A stretch of DNA of 64,000 bases from positions 17,097 through 81,096 of the forward strand of contig NZ_JANHLK010000027.1 in the NCBI RefSeq assembly GCF_028682635.1, given 5' to 3'. The notes beneath the pieces were generated by a model that worked only from the letters and a program-made list of their open reading frames with translations, was not told the DNA's origin and made no database searches. The position numbers and the translations under genes were made by a program. This stretch comes from Pseudomonas putida (GTDB lineage Bacteria; Pseudomonadota; Gammaproteobacteria; Pseudomonadales; Pseudomonadaceae). Of the stretch, positions 43,678-52,444 are shown piece by piece (positions within the stretch are counted from its first letter, which is position 1; each line of letters opens with the position of its first letter).

Positions 43678-44394
43678 TTAAACCGACGCCAGCACCAAAT
43701 GCATATAACGCGTCAGTATGCCGAGCATTTCCTCTTCGGCGCCCGGCTCGGCGTCGTTGAGCAGGCCCTGATATTCCATCCGTCCGATTATCGCCGTCAA
43801 CACTTTGGCATCTTGTTGCGGCTCGTGGGAGCCCAGCACCTGGAAGAGCTGGCAGGATCCCTGCAACAGGATTTGCTGATGGGAGCGCACCAATTCGGCC
43901 AGGCGCGGGTTCAACAGTGCTTCCTGACGGAACGCCTGCTCGGCCATCAAGTGTTCACGACGGGTCACCAGTTGCCGATGAACATACTCGGTCATCAACC
44001 GCGCAATGTCGTCCGCCAGTTTTGAACGCGCCTGCGGGCTGCCGTCGCCGCTGGCGATCATGTCGCGCAGCAGGCCCTCGTTGTTCACCCACAACTTGGC
44101 CATGTAGGCCGCGCTGCGTTCCACGTATTGGGCGAAGGTATCGGTGAGCAGGTCATCGATATCCTTGAAGTAGTAAGTGGTCGCCGATAATGGCACTTCA
44201 GCCTCAGCGGCTACCGCACGGTGGCGCACGGCCCGTACGCCATCACGCACGACGATGCGCATCGCGGCATCGAGAATGTCCTGTCGACGCTGTTCGCTGC
44301 CCTGCCGGCTGGCCTTGCGGCCCTGGTACTGAACGCTTTCAGCGACCGCAGTGGCGATACCCGCTGCACCTTCTTGAGCTATTGCAGAGTTCAC
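43678..44394 (-). CDS. TetR-family regulator
   Basis: A 238-residue regulator with an unusually long N-terminal extension (about 35 residues, MNSAIAQEGAAG...) before the helix-turn-helix (QDILDAAMRIVVRDGVRAVRHRAVAAEAEVPLSATTYYFKDIDDLL). The C-terminal part is ligand-binding of TetR type. It lies between a REPIN and the lysS terminator, without an obvious target gene beside it; the conserved neighbour is lysS, as in P. aeruginosa. Target and ligand are unknown. Confidence 0.86.
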   Translation of the reverse strand: MNSAIAQEGAAGIATAVAESVQYQGRKASRQGSEQRRQDILDAAMRIVVRDGVRAVRHRAVAAEAEVPLSATTYYFKDIDDLLTDTFAQYVERSAAYMAKLWVNNEGLLRDMIASGDGSPQARSKLADDIARLMTEYVHRQLVTRREHLMAEQAFRQEALLNPRLAELVRSHQQILLQGSCQLFQVLGSHEPQQDAKVLTAIIGRMEYQGLLNDAEPGAEEEMLGILTRYMHLVLASV

Positions 44395-44455
44395 GACAGG
44401 TATTCCTCTCTACTTCAAAAGTAACTATTTGATACGTTTGTACCAGACAGGCAAT

Positions 44456-44484
44456 AAAAAGCCGCCTATTTCAGGCGGCTTTTT
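44456..44484. terminator. Bidirectional terminator between the TetR gene and lysS
   Basis: AAAAAGCCGCCT / AGGCGGCTTTTT with a 5-base loop ATTTC. The A/T runs on both sides let it terminate either strand; on the minus strand it ends lysS, 11 bases past its stop. Confidence 0.93.
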
Positions 44485-44495
44485 AGTTGAAACAC

Positions 44496-45998
44496 TTACG
44501 CTTGCGGCCGCATGTGCGGGAACAGGATCACGTCGCGGATCGACGGGGAGTTGGTCAGCAGCATCACCAGGCGGTCGATGCCGATGCCTTCACCTGCCGT
44601 TGGCGGCATGCCGTACTCCAGCGCGCGAACAAAGTCGGCGTCGTAGTGCATGGCTTCGTCATCGCCGGCGTCCTTGTCGGCCACCTGAGCCATGAAACGC
44701 TCGGCCTGGTCTTCCGCGTCGTTCAACTCGGAGTAGGCGTTGGCGATTTCACGACCACCGATGAACAGCTCGAAGCGGTCGGTGACGTTCGGGTTCTCGT
44801 CGTTGCGACGGGCCAGCGGCGACACTTCGAACGGGTACTGGGTAATGAAGTGCGGCTGCTCCAGCTTGTGCTCGACCAGCTCTTCGAAAATCATCACTTG
44901 CAGTTTGCCCAGGCCTTCGAAGCCCAGCACCTTGGCGCCGGCCTTCTTGGCGATGTCGCGAGCCTTGTCGATGTCGTTCAGGTCGTCGGCGGTCAACTCA
45001 GGGTTGTACTTGAGGATCGAGTCGAATACCGACAGGCGCACGAACGGCTCGCCGAAGTGGAACACTTTGTCGCCGTAAGGCACGTCGGTGCTGCCCAGGA
45101 CCAACTGAGCCAGTTCACGGAACAGTTCTTCGGTCAGGTCCATGTTGTCTTCGTAGTCGGCGTAGGCCTGGTAGAACTCCAACATGGTGAATTCAGGGTT
45201 GTGACGAGTCGAAACGCCTTCGTTACGGAAGTTGCGGTTGATCTCGAACACTTTCTCGAAACCGCCAACCACCAAGCGCTTGAGGTACAGCTCTGGCGCG
45301 ATACGCAGGAACATTTCCATGTCCAGCGCGTTGTGGTGGGTTTCGAACGGCTTGGCTGCCGCGCCACCCGGGATGGTCTGCAGCATCGGCGTTTCCACTT
45401 CCAGGAAGTCACGCTTCATCAGGAAGCTGCGGATGTGGGCGATGACTTGCGAACGCACGCGGAAGGTCTGGCGCACGTCTTCGTTGACGATCAGGTCAAC
45501 GTAACGCTGGCGATAGCGCTGTTCGGTGTCGGTCAGGCCATGGTGCTTGTCCGGCAGCGGGCGCAGGGATTTGGTCAGCAGGCGCACGTTGGTCATTTCA
45601 ACGTACAGGTCGCCCTTGCCGGAACGGGCCAGGGTGCCTTCGGCGGCAATGATGTCGCCCATGTCCCAGGTTTTCACAGCGGCCAGGGTATCTTCGGACA
45701 GGGTCTTGCGGTTGACGTAGACCTGGATGCGACCGGTCATGTCCTGGATCACCATGAACGAGCCACGGTTGAGCATGATGCGACCGGCAACCTTGACCGG
45801 GATTGCAGCCTCTGCCAGCTCTTCCTTGGTCTTGTCCGCGTACTGTTTCTGCAGGTCATTGCAGTAGTTTTCGCGGCGGAAGTCGTTCGGGAAGGCATTG
45901 CCCTTGGCGCGCTCGGCAGCAAGCTTTTCCTTGCGCAGGGCGATCAGGGAGTTTTCTTCCTGTTGCAGGGCTTGCGGGTCGAGTTCTAGGTCGCTCAT
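44496..45998 (-). CDS. lysS: Lysyl-tRNA synthetase, class II
   Basis: Charges tRNA-Lys. The 500-residue protein has an N-terminal OB-fold anticodon domain (about 60-165, VKVAGRIMLNRGSFMVIQD) and a class II catalytic core with motif 1 (FLMKRDFLEVETPML), motif 2 (FRNEGVSTRHNPEFTMLEFYQAY) and motif 3 (GEGIGIDRLVMLLT). Length is normal. prfB lies upstream in the same direction, 95 bases away, the usual prfB-lysS arrangement. Confidence 0.98.
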   Translation of the reverse strand: MSDLELDPQALQQEENSLIALRKEKLAAERAKGNAFPNDFRRENYCNDLQKQYADKTKEELAEAAIPVKVAGRIMLNRGSFMVIQDMTGRIQVYVNRKTLSEDTLAAVKTWDMGDIIAAEGTLARSGKGDLYVEMTNVRLLTKSLRPLPDKHHGLTDTEQRYRQRYVDLIVNEDVRQTFRVRSQVIAHIRSFLMKRDFLEVETPMLQTIPGGAAAKPFETHHNALDMEMFLRIAPELYLKRLVVGGFEKVFEINRNFRNEGVSTRHNPEFTMLEFYQAYADYEDNMDLTEELFRELAQLVLGSTDVPYGDKVFHFGEPFVRLSVFDSILKYNPELTADDLNDIDKARDIAKKAGAKVLGFEGLGKLQVMIFEELVEHKLEQPHFITQYPFEVSPLARRNDENPNVTDRFELFIGGREIANAYSELNDAEDQAERFMAQVADKDAGDDEAMHYDADFVRALEYGMPPTAGEGIGIDRLVMLLTNSPSIRDVILFPHMRPQA

Positions 45999-46027
45999 GT
46001 CTTTAAATATTCCATCTGGTTCGTTGT

Positions 46028-46046
46028 CCCCGGCCTGCGGCCGGGG
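46028..46046. other. GC hairpin in prfB-lysS gap
   Basis: A perfect stem CCCCGGCC / GGCCGGGG with a TGC loop in the 95-base gap. It has no T run. It may be a remnant of a second REP-like hairpin or a leader structure of lysS. Confidence 0.5.
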
Positions 46047-46070
46047 ATCGCCGGCAAGCCGGCTCCTACA
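46045..46070. repeat. Single REP copy between prfB and lysS
   Basis: GGATCGCCGGCAAGCCGGCTCCTACA, an unpaired REP with one matching hairpin (GCCGGCAAGCCGGC). Confidence 0.75.
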
Positions 46071-46093
46071 GGGGATCGCGGTGTGTCAGTGTA

Positions 46094-47189
46094 TTACAGA
46101 CCGGATTTCAGGCTGGCTTCCAGGTATTCGTCGATATCGCCGTCGAGTACCTTGTCGCAGTCGCTGCGCTCGATGTTGGTCCGCAGGTCCTTGATGCGCG
46201 AGGCATCGAGGACGTAGGAACGGATCTGGTGACCCCAGCCGATGTCCGACTTGGTGTCTTCCAGCGCCTGGGACGCGGCGTTGCGTTTCTGCATTTCCTG
46301 CTCGTACAACTTGGCCCGCAGCATTTTCATGGCGGTGTCCTTGTTGGCGTGCTGGGAACGTTCGTTCTGGCAGCTGACCACGGTGTTGGTCGGTACGTGG
46401 GTGATACGTACGGCCGAGTCGGTGGTGTTTACGTGCTGACCACCGGCACCGGAGGAACGATAGGTGTCGATCCGCAGGTCTGCCGGGTTGATCTCGATTT
46501 CCACCTTGTCATCGATCTCGGGGGAAACGAATACCGCGGAGAACGAGGTGTGGCGACGGTTGCCGGAGTCGAACGGGCTTTTTCGCACCAGGCGGTGCAC
46601 GCCGATTTCGGTACGCAGCCAGCCAAAGGCGTATTCGCCCTTGATGTGCACGGTCGCGCCCTTGATACCGGCGACTTCACCGGCCGACAGCTCCATGATG
46701 GTCGCGTCGAAACCGCGTTTATCGGCCCAGCGCAGGTACATGCGCAGCAGAATGTTGGCCCAGTCCTGGGCTTCGGTGCCGCCGGAACCGGCCTGGATGT
46801 CCAGGTACGCGTTGTTCGGGTCCATTTCGTGGCTGAACATGCGGCGGAATTCCAGCTTGGCCAGACTTTCCTCGAGACGGGCCAGCTCGGCGACGACATC
46901 GCCCACTGCGCCTTCGTCGTTTTCTTCGACGGCCATGTCCAGCAGGTCACGGCAATCGGCCAGACCGGTGTTCAATTCGTCGAGGGTGTCGACGATCTGC
47001 GCCAGCGCAGCGCGCTCGCGCCCCAACTCCTGGGCGTATTCAGGCTTGTTCCAGACACTCGGATCTTCAAGCTCGCGATTGACTTCAGTCAGACGCTCAT
47101 GCTTTTGATCGTAGTCAAAGATACCCCCGAATGGTTTCGGAGCGCTCGGACAGGTCCTTGATGGTGTTAAGGATCGGGTTGATTTCCAT
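46094..47189 (-). CDS. prfB: Peptide chain release factor 2 with programmed +1 frameshift
   Basis: RF2 ends translation at UGA and UAA. The ATG at 47189 opens a 24-codon frame (MEINPILNTIKDLSERSE) that stops at TGA 47117-47115; a +1 slip at CTT TGA C joins it to the long frame from 47116, giving 364 residues, close to E. coli RF2. The body shows the SPF tripeptide anticodon in VRKSPFDSG and the catalytic GGQ in GAGGQHVN. Autoregulation through the in-frame UGA is classical. Coordinates cover both parts; the single long frame alone would give an N-terminally short protein. Confidence 0.97.
47114..47129 (-). promoter_or_regulatory. prfB: Programmed +1 frameshift site of prfB
   Basis: The minus strand reads CGG GGG TAT CTT TGA C. 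The G-rich element before the slip codon acts as an internal ribosome-binding site, and CTT TGA C is the conserved slippery stop. Only the first base of the element differs from the E. coli AGGGGG. Confidence 0.97.
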
Positions 47190-47313
47190 GGCGGGCAGCA
47201 CTCGTTGGCGAACTTTTGAAAGCCGGCGAGTATACCGGCAAACGGCCGAAAACGGCAGTCCGCCTGGCCGAAAAGACGTGGTTACAGGGGATCTTTGCGA
47301 TGACGCAGAACCC

Positions 47314-47405
47314 TGTGGGAGCCGGGCTTGCCCGCGATGAGGGCCTGACAGCCAATACTTTCGTCGACTGACATACCGTCATCGCGGGCAAGCCCGGCTC
47401 CCACA
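47314..47405. repeat. REPIN between prfB and wspR
   Basis: Arms TGTGGGAGCCGGGCTTGCCCGCGATGA and the complement, 92 bases. Confidence 0.9.
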
Positions 47406-47435
47406 GGTTCTATGTCGTTTGGTAGAAATTGCAGA

Positions 47436-48437
47436 TCACTCAATCCCCACCTGATTCCGCCCATTGTGCTTCGCCAGGTACAGCCCTTTGTCCGCCGCCG
47501 AGATCAATTCCCGGCAATTGCTGCCTGCCGTCGGGGTGATGGTCGAGAGGCCGATGCTGATGGTCAGGCTCGAGCCTTCGGTCGGGGCTATATGCGGGAT
47601 CTTCAGCGCCGCCACGGTCATCCGTAGTTTTTCCGCCACCAGGCGCGCGCCGCCGAGGGAGGTGTTGGGCAGCACCAGGGCGAACTCTTCGCCGCCGTAG
47701 CGGGCCGGCAGGTCGGAAGGTCGGGCGCAGGCGTCACGAATGGCCGCGGCGACCTGGCGCAGGGCTTCGTCGCCTTCCAGGTGGCCGAAGGTGTCGTTGA
47801 AGGTCTTGAAGTAGTCCACATCGATCATCAGCAGCGACAATTGGCTCTGCTCGCGCAGCGAACGGCGCCATTCCAGCTCCAGGTATTCATCGAAATGCCG
47901 ACGGTTCGACAACCCGGTCAGGCCGTCGGAGTTCATCAGGCGTTGCAGCACCAGGTTGGTGTCGAGCAGCTGCTGCTGGCTGACCCGCAAGGCGCGGTAC
48001 GCCGCATCACGCTGCAGCAGCGTCATGTAGGAGCGCGAGTGATAGCGAATGCGCGCGACCAGTTCGATGTTGTCCGGCAGCTTGACCAGATAATCGTTGG
48101 CCCCGGCCGCGAACGCCGCGCTCTTGATCAGCGGGTCTTCCTTGGTCGACAGGACGATGATCGGAATGTCCTTGGTCGCCGGGTGTTTGCGGTATTCGCG
48201 CACCAGGCTCAGGCCGTCGAGGCCGGGCATGACCAGGTCCTGCAGGATCACCGTCGGCTTGATGCGCACGGCATGGGCAATGGCCTGGTGCGGGTCGGCG
48301 CAGAAGTGGAAGTCAATATTGTCTTCGTTCGACAACCCACGTCGAACTGCCTCGCCGATCATGGCCTGATCGTCCACCAACAGCACCATGGCGGCATTTT
48401 CGTCAGTCTTGAAGTCGTCGAGCTGTAATTCATTCAT
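47436..48437 (-). CDS. wspR: Diguanylate cyclase response regulator WspR
   Basis: Makes c-di-GMP when phosphorylated by WspE. The 333-residue protein has an N-terminal receiver domain with phospho-acceptor Asp67 (VILQDLVMPGLDG), a linker helix, and a GGDEF domain with GGEEF at 248-252 and an inhibitory I-site RPSD at 239-242, five residues before it. It is the output of the wsp operon and lies 46 bases after wspF. Expected to promote biofilm and the wrinkly phenotype. Confidence 0.96.
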   Translation of the reverse strand: MNELQLDDFKTDENAAMVLLVDDQAMIGEAVRRGLSNEDNIDFHFCADPHQAIAHAVRIKPTVILQDLVMPGLDGLSLVREYRKHPATKDIPIIVLSTKEDPLIKSAAFAAGANDYLVKLPDNIELVARIRYHSRSYMTLLQRDAAYRALRVSQQQLLDTNLVLQRLMNSDGLTGLSNRRHFDEYLELEWRRSLREQSQLSLLMIDVDYFKTFNDTFGHLEGDEALRQVAAAIRDACARPSDLPARYGGEEFALVLPNTSLGGARLVAEKLRMTVAALKIPHIAPTEGSSLTISIGLSTITPTAGSNCRELISAADKGLYLAKHNGRNQVGIE

Positions 48438-48483
48438 GTGCGTTCACCTGAAACTGCTTGGGCCAGGATTGCTGTTGAGAGGG

Positions 48484-49494
48484 TCATTTGGGAAAAAGCT
48501 CCAGCAAACGAGGCGCTATCTTTTCCAGCGGGCGTATTTCCACAGCGGCATCGATGGCCGCAGCCGCCTTGGGCATGCCGTACACCGCACTGCTCTGCTG
48601 GTCCTGCGCGATGGTCAGGTAACCTTGCTGGCGCATGAGTTTAAGCCCTTGCGCCCCATCACGCCCCATGCCGGTCAACAAAACGCCAACCGCATCACCG
48701 TTCCAGTAACTGGCCACGCTCTCGAAAAACACGTCGATGGAGGGCCGGTAGATCTCGTTGACCGGTTCGGCCGTGTAGGCCAGGGTGCCGTTCTTCAACA
48801 AACGAATATGGTGATTGGTGCCCGCTAGCAGCACGGTGCCGCCTTGCGGCGGCTCGCCCTCCTGGGCCAGGCGCACCTTCAGGCCGCTGGCGCTGCCGAG
48901 CCATTCGGCCATGCCGGCGGCGAAGACCTGGTCGACGTGTTGCACCAGCACGATGGCCGGGGAAAAATCCCGGGGCAGGCCTTTGAGCAGGATTTCCAGG
49001 GCCGCCGGCCCGCCAGCGGATGAACCGATGGCGATCAGGCTCTGGCGCGGGCCGCTACTGCGCGCGGGACTCGGTGCCGGTCGCTCCCGATTGCCCTTGT
49101 CGCCGATCAGCCAGCCGATGTTCATGATCTTGCGCAACAGCGGCGCCGCCGCGTCCTGGGCATTGCCCGCGCCGAGGGCCGGCGTGTCGACCACATCCAG
49201 CGCCCCGTGGCCCATGGCCTCGAATACCCGATGCACATTCTGCTGGCGATCAACGGTGACGATGACGATCGCGCAGGGCGTTTCAGCCATGATGCGCCGG
49301 GTAGCTTCCACGCCGTCCATCACCGGCATGATCAGGTCCATCAGGATCAGGTCCGGCGTCTGTTCGGCACACTTTCGCACCGCCTCCCGGCCATCGCCCG
49401 CCACCCAGATCACCTGGTGTGCCGGCTCGAAGGCCAATGCCCGGCGCAATGCTTCCACGGCCATGGGCATATCGTTGACTATCGCGATCTTCAT
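48484..49494 (-). CDS. wspF: Chemotaxis-type protein methylesterase WspF
   Basis: CheB-like methylesterase that demethylates WspA and thereby limits signalling; it is a negative regulator of the pathway. The 336-residue protein has a receiver domain (Asp53, LILMDLIMPVMDG) and a C-terminal esterase with catalytic Ser in IGSSAGGP, His in VLVQHVD and Asp in GMGRDGAQG. Loss of function in known systems gives constitutive WspR activation. Four-base overlap with wspE. Confidence 0.96.
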   Translation of the reverse strand: MKIAIVNDMPMAVEALRRALAFEPAHQVIWVAGDGREAVRKCAEQTPDLILMDLIMPVMDGVEATRRIMAETPCAIVIVTVDRQQNVHRVFEAMGHGALDVVDTPALGAGNAQDAAAPLLRKIMNIGWLIGDKGNRERPAPSPARSSGPRQSLIAIGSSAGGPAALEILLKGLPRDFSPAIVLVQHVDQVFAAGMAEWLGSASGLKVRLAQEGEPPQGGTVLLAGTNHHIRLLKNGTLAYTAEPVNEIYRPSIDVFFESVASYWNGDAVGVLLTGMGRDGAQGLKLMRQQGYLTIAQDQQSSAVYGMPKAAAAIDAAVEIRPLEKIAPRLLELFPK

Positions 49495-51764
49495 GCCCGT
49501 GCTCCTCCAATGAGCTCAACCACTGCATCGAGCAGGGCGTCGTCGTGAAAGCTGGCTTTGGCTAGATAATAGTCGGCCCCGGCGTCCAGTCCACGACGAC
49601 GGTCTTCTTCACGATCCTTGTAGGACACCACCATCACCGGCAGCGATTGCAGGCGATTGTCCCGGCGCAACAACGACACCAGCTCGATGCCGTCCATGCG
49701 CGGCATATCGATGTCGGTGATCAGCAGGTCGAAATCCTCCGAGCGCAAGGCGTTCCAGCCATCCATGCCATCCACCGCCACGGCCACGTCATAACCTCGA
49801 TTGAGCAACAGTTTGCGCTGCAGCTCACGCACGGTCAGGGAGTCGTCGACCACCAGGATCCGCTTGCGGGCCGCTTCGACGGCCTGGCTGCTGTGACGCG
49901 CGATGCGCTCCAGGCGCCCGGTGTTGAGCAGTTTGTCCACCGAACGCAGCATGTCCTCGACATCGACGATCAACACCACCGAACCGTCGTCGAGCAAGGC
50001 CCCGGCGGAGATATCCTGGATCTTGCCCAGACGCTCGTCCAGGGGCAGCACCACCAGGGTCCGCTCACCGATAAAGCGCTCGACCGCAACGCCATAAATC
50101 GTATCGCGTTCACGGATCACCACGACTTTCAGGGTTTGCTGAGCCAGCTGGTTCGCCGGGCGCTGCAGTAACTGGCTGGCCGCCACCAGCCCGACATGCC
50201 GGCCTTCGTGCCAGAAATGCTGGCGCCCCTCGACCTGGACGATATCCGCCGGTTCCAGATCGCACATGCGTTCGATGTGAGCCAGCGGGAAGGCATAGGC
50301 CTCGTCGCCGACTTCCACCACCAGGCTGCGCACCACCGACAAGGTCAGTGGCACTTCGAGATGGAAGCGGCTGCCCTCGCCCGCCGTCTGCTCCAGCACC
50401 ACCGCGCCGCGTAACTGGCGGACCATGTGCTGCACCGCATCCAGGCCGACACCGCGCCCGGAGACTTCGGTGACCCTGTCGCGCAGGCTGAAGCCAGGCA
50501 GGAACAGGAACGTCAGCAGCTCCTCTTCACTCAGTTGCGCGGCGGTATCGGCCGGGGACAATTGGCGTTCGACGATGCTGCGCCGCACTTTTTCCAGATC
50601 GACGCCATGGCCATCATCGCTCAGCTCCAGCACCAGCAAGCCGGCTTGATGGGAGGCGCGCAGACGGATCACGCCTTCCTCCGACTTGCCGGCCAACAGG
50701 CGTTGTTCCGGGGTTTCGATTCCGTGATCCACGGCGTTGCGCAGCAGGTGCGTCAGGGGCGCTTCGAGTTTCTCCAGTACATCACGGTCGACCTGGGTTT
50801 TCTCGCCCTCGATTTCCAGCCGCACCTGCTTGCCGAGGCTACGACCGAGGTCGCGAACCATGCGTACCTGGCCGGTCAGGACATCGGCGAACGGCCGCAT
50901 GCGACACGCCAGGGCGGTGTCGTACAACACCTGCGCACGCTGGCTGGCCTGCCAGGCGAACTCATCCAGCTCGGCGTTTTTTTCTACCAATAATTGCTGG
51001 GACTCAGCCAGGAGCCGGCGGGCATCTTCGAGGGTTTCCCGGGCTTCCAGGCTCAGGGCCTGGTCCTTGAGATGGACGTTGAGGTTTTCCAGGGCCCGCA
51101 GGCTGTTACTCTGCATGCGTTTGAGCCGCTGCATGGTGGCCAGGTGCGGTTTGAGCCGCAGGGTCTCCACCAGGGATTTGCTCGACAGATCAAGCAGGCT
51201 GTTCAGGCGTTCGGCCGTGACCCGCAGCACGCGCTCGCCGTTTTCGGTAGTGCGCCGGGGCTGTTTCGGCGAGACCGGCAGCGGCTCCGGCTCTTCCATC
51301 ACCGGTGCGGGCGCTTCGAGTTGCAGCTCTGCCATCAGCGGCGCGGCGGGTGCCAGGTTCGCTACCTCGGCAGCCATCGGATCGAGCAAACGCCCCATCA
51401 ACGCGACATAGGCGTCGATTTCCGCAGGCCCCGACACACTGTTCGGCGTCGCGATGCGCATCAGCAAATCGGTGCCTTGCAGCAGCGCGTCGATGTGCTC
51501 CGGGCGCAGGTACAGGCGCCCTTCCTGGGCACTGACCAGGCAATCTTCCATGACATGCGCGACGCTGACGCCGGCATCGACGCCGACGATTCGAGCCGCG
51601 CCTTTGAGCGAATGCGCCGCACGCATGCACGATTCGAGATGATCGGCCTGGGTCGGATCACGCTCCAGCGCCAACAGACCTGCGCTGAGCACCTGGGTCT
51701 GGGCCTCGGCTTCCAGACTGAACAGCTCCAACAAAGAGGAGTCGCGCATTTGCTCGGGGGTCAT
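49491..51764 (-). CDS. wspE: Hybrid chemotaxis histidine kinase WspE
   Basis: CheA-type kinase that phosphorylates WspR and WspF. The 757-residue protein has an N-terminal Hpt domain with His51 (MRAAHSLKGAA), a dimerisation/ATPase core (HLLRNAVDHGIETPEQR, GRGVGLDAVQHMV), a CheW-like domain, and a C-terminal receiver domain (ILVVDDSLTVREL, LLITDIDMPRMDG). The start overlaps the wspD stop by four bases (ATGA), and its stop overlaps wspF. Confidence 0.96.
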   Translation of the reverse strand: MTPEQMRDSSLLELFSLEAEAQTQVLSAGLLALERDPTQADHLESCMRAAHSLKGAARIVGVDAGVSVAHVMEDCLVSAQEGRLYLRPEHIDALLQGTDLLMRIATPNSVSGPAEIDAYVALMGRLLDPMAAEVANLAPAAPLMAELQLEAPAPVMEEPEPLPVSPKQPRRTTENGERVLRVTAERLNSLLDLSSKSLVETLRLKPHLATMQRLKRMQSNSLRALENLNVHLKDQALSLEARETLEDARRLLAESQQLLVEKNAELDEFAWQASQRAQVLYDTALACRMRPFADVLTGQVRMVRDLGRSLGKQVRLEIEGEKTQVDRDVLEKLEAPLTHLLRNAVDHGIETPEQRLLAGKSEEGVIRLRASHQAGLLVLELSDDGHGVDLEKVRRSIVERQLSPADTAAQLSEEELLTFLFLPGFSLRDRVTEVSGRGVGLDAVQHMVRQLRGAVVLEQTAGEGSRFHLEVPLTLSVVRSLVVEVGDEAYAFPLAHIERMCDLEPADIVQVEGRQHFWHEGRHVGLVAASQLLQRPANQLAQQTLKVVVIRERDTIYGVAVERFIGERTLVVLPLDERLGKIQDISAGALLDDGSVVLIVDVEDMLRSVDKLLNTGRLERIARHSSQAVEAARKRILVVDDSLTVRELQRKLLLNRGYDVAVAVDGMDGWNALRSEDFDLLITDIDMPRMDGIELVSLLRRDNRLQSLPVMVVSYKDREEDRRRGLDAGADYYLAKASFHDDALLDAVVELIGGARA

Positions 51765-52444
51765 GTGAGGCTCCGGGTCACGGCGGACAACAACTGCTGT
51801 TCATCCAGCCAACGCAGGCTGCGACCTTTGAATTGCAGCACGCCACGGGTGTACTTGGCACTGGCCTGCGCGCCAGAGCGGGACGCCGCGTCGAGGATGC
51901 GTTCGTCGATGGCATGAATCCCGTCCACTTCGTCTACCGGCACCACCACCGGACCGCCGTGGGCGGCAATGATCAGCATCCGCGGCATGACCCGCGCACC
52001 AGTGGCCACGCTGCCGACGCTATCGAGCCCCAGCAACTCGACCAACGAGAGGCACGCCACCAGCGCGCCCCGCACATTCGCCACCCCGAGCAAGGCCCGG
52101 GAGCGCTGATGCGGCAAGGAGTGAATGGTTTGCAACGGCGCCACTTCCACCAGGCTGCGGGTGGCGAGCCCCAGCCATTCTTCGCCGAGGCGAAACATCA
52201 GCAGCGAACGGGTTTGCACCTCGCTCTCGACCTCAACGGACACTGAGCCGCGGTCTTCCTGCTGCAACGCGTAACGGTCCAGCAGACGCGTTGCGGCCGC
52301 CGAATACACCGCGCAATTGCGGCAATGGATGTGTTCGATCAGCAGCGGGCAGGACTTGTCGCCATGGATGCCGATACGGTTCCAGCAATCATCGATGGCC
52401 TGGGCATCTTCATGGGTGACGCTCAAGGAGTCGGAGGCGATCAT
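51761..52444 (-). CDS. wspD: CheW-type adaptor WspD
   Basis: A 227-residue adaptor with a CheW domain in the C-terminal two thirds (LLMFRLGEEWLGLATRSLVEVAPLQTIHSLPHQRSRALLGVANVRGALVACLSL) and an N-terminal extension with cysteines (CPLLIEHIHCRNCAVYSAA). It should couple WspA to WspE. It is co-translated by ATGA overlaps with wspC and wspE. Confidence 0.94.
   Translation of the reverse strand: MIASDSLSVTHEDAQAIDDCWNRIGIHGDKSCPLLIEHIHCRNCAVYSAAATRLLDRYALQQEDRGSVSVEVESEVQTRSLLMFRLGEEWLGLATRSLVEVAPLQTIHSLPHQRSRALLGVANVRGALVACLSLVELLGLDSVGSVATGARVMPRMLIIAAHGGPVVVPVDEVDGIHAIDERILDAASRSGAQASAKYTRGVLQFKGRSLRWLDEQQLLSAVTRSLT

Noticed and set aside
46028..46046. GC hairpin as terminator of prfB
   Set aside because: No T run follows on the minus strand, and lysS is probably read from the same transcript.
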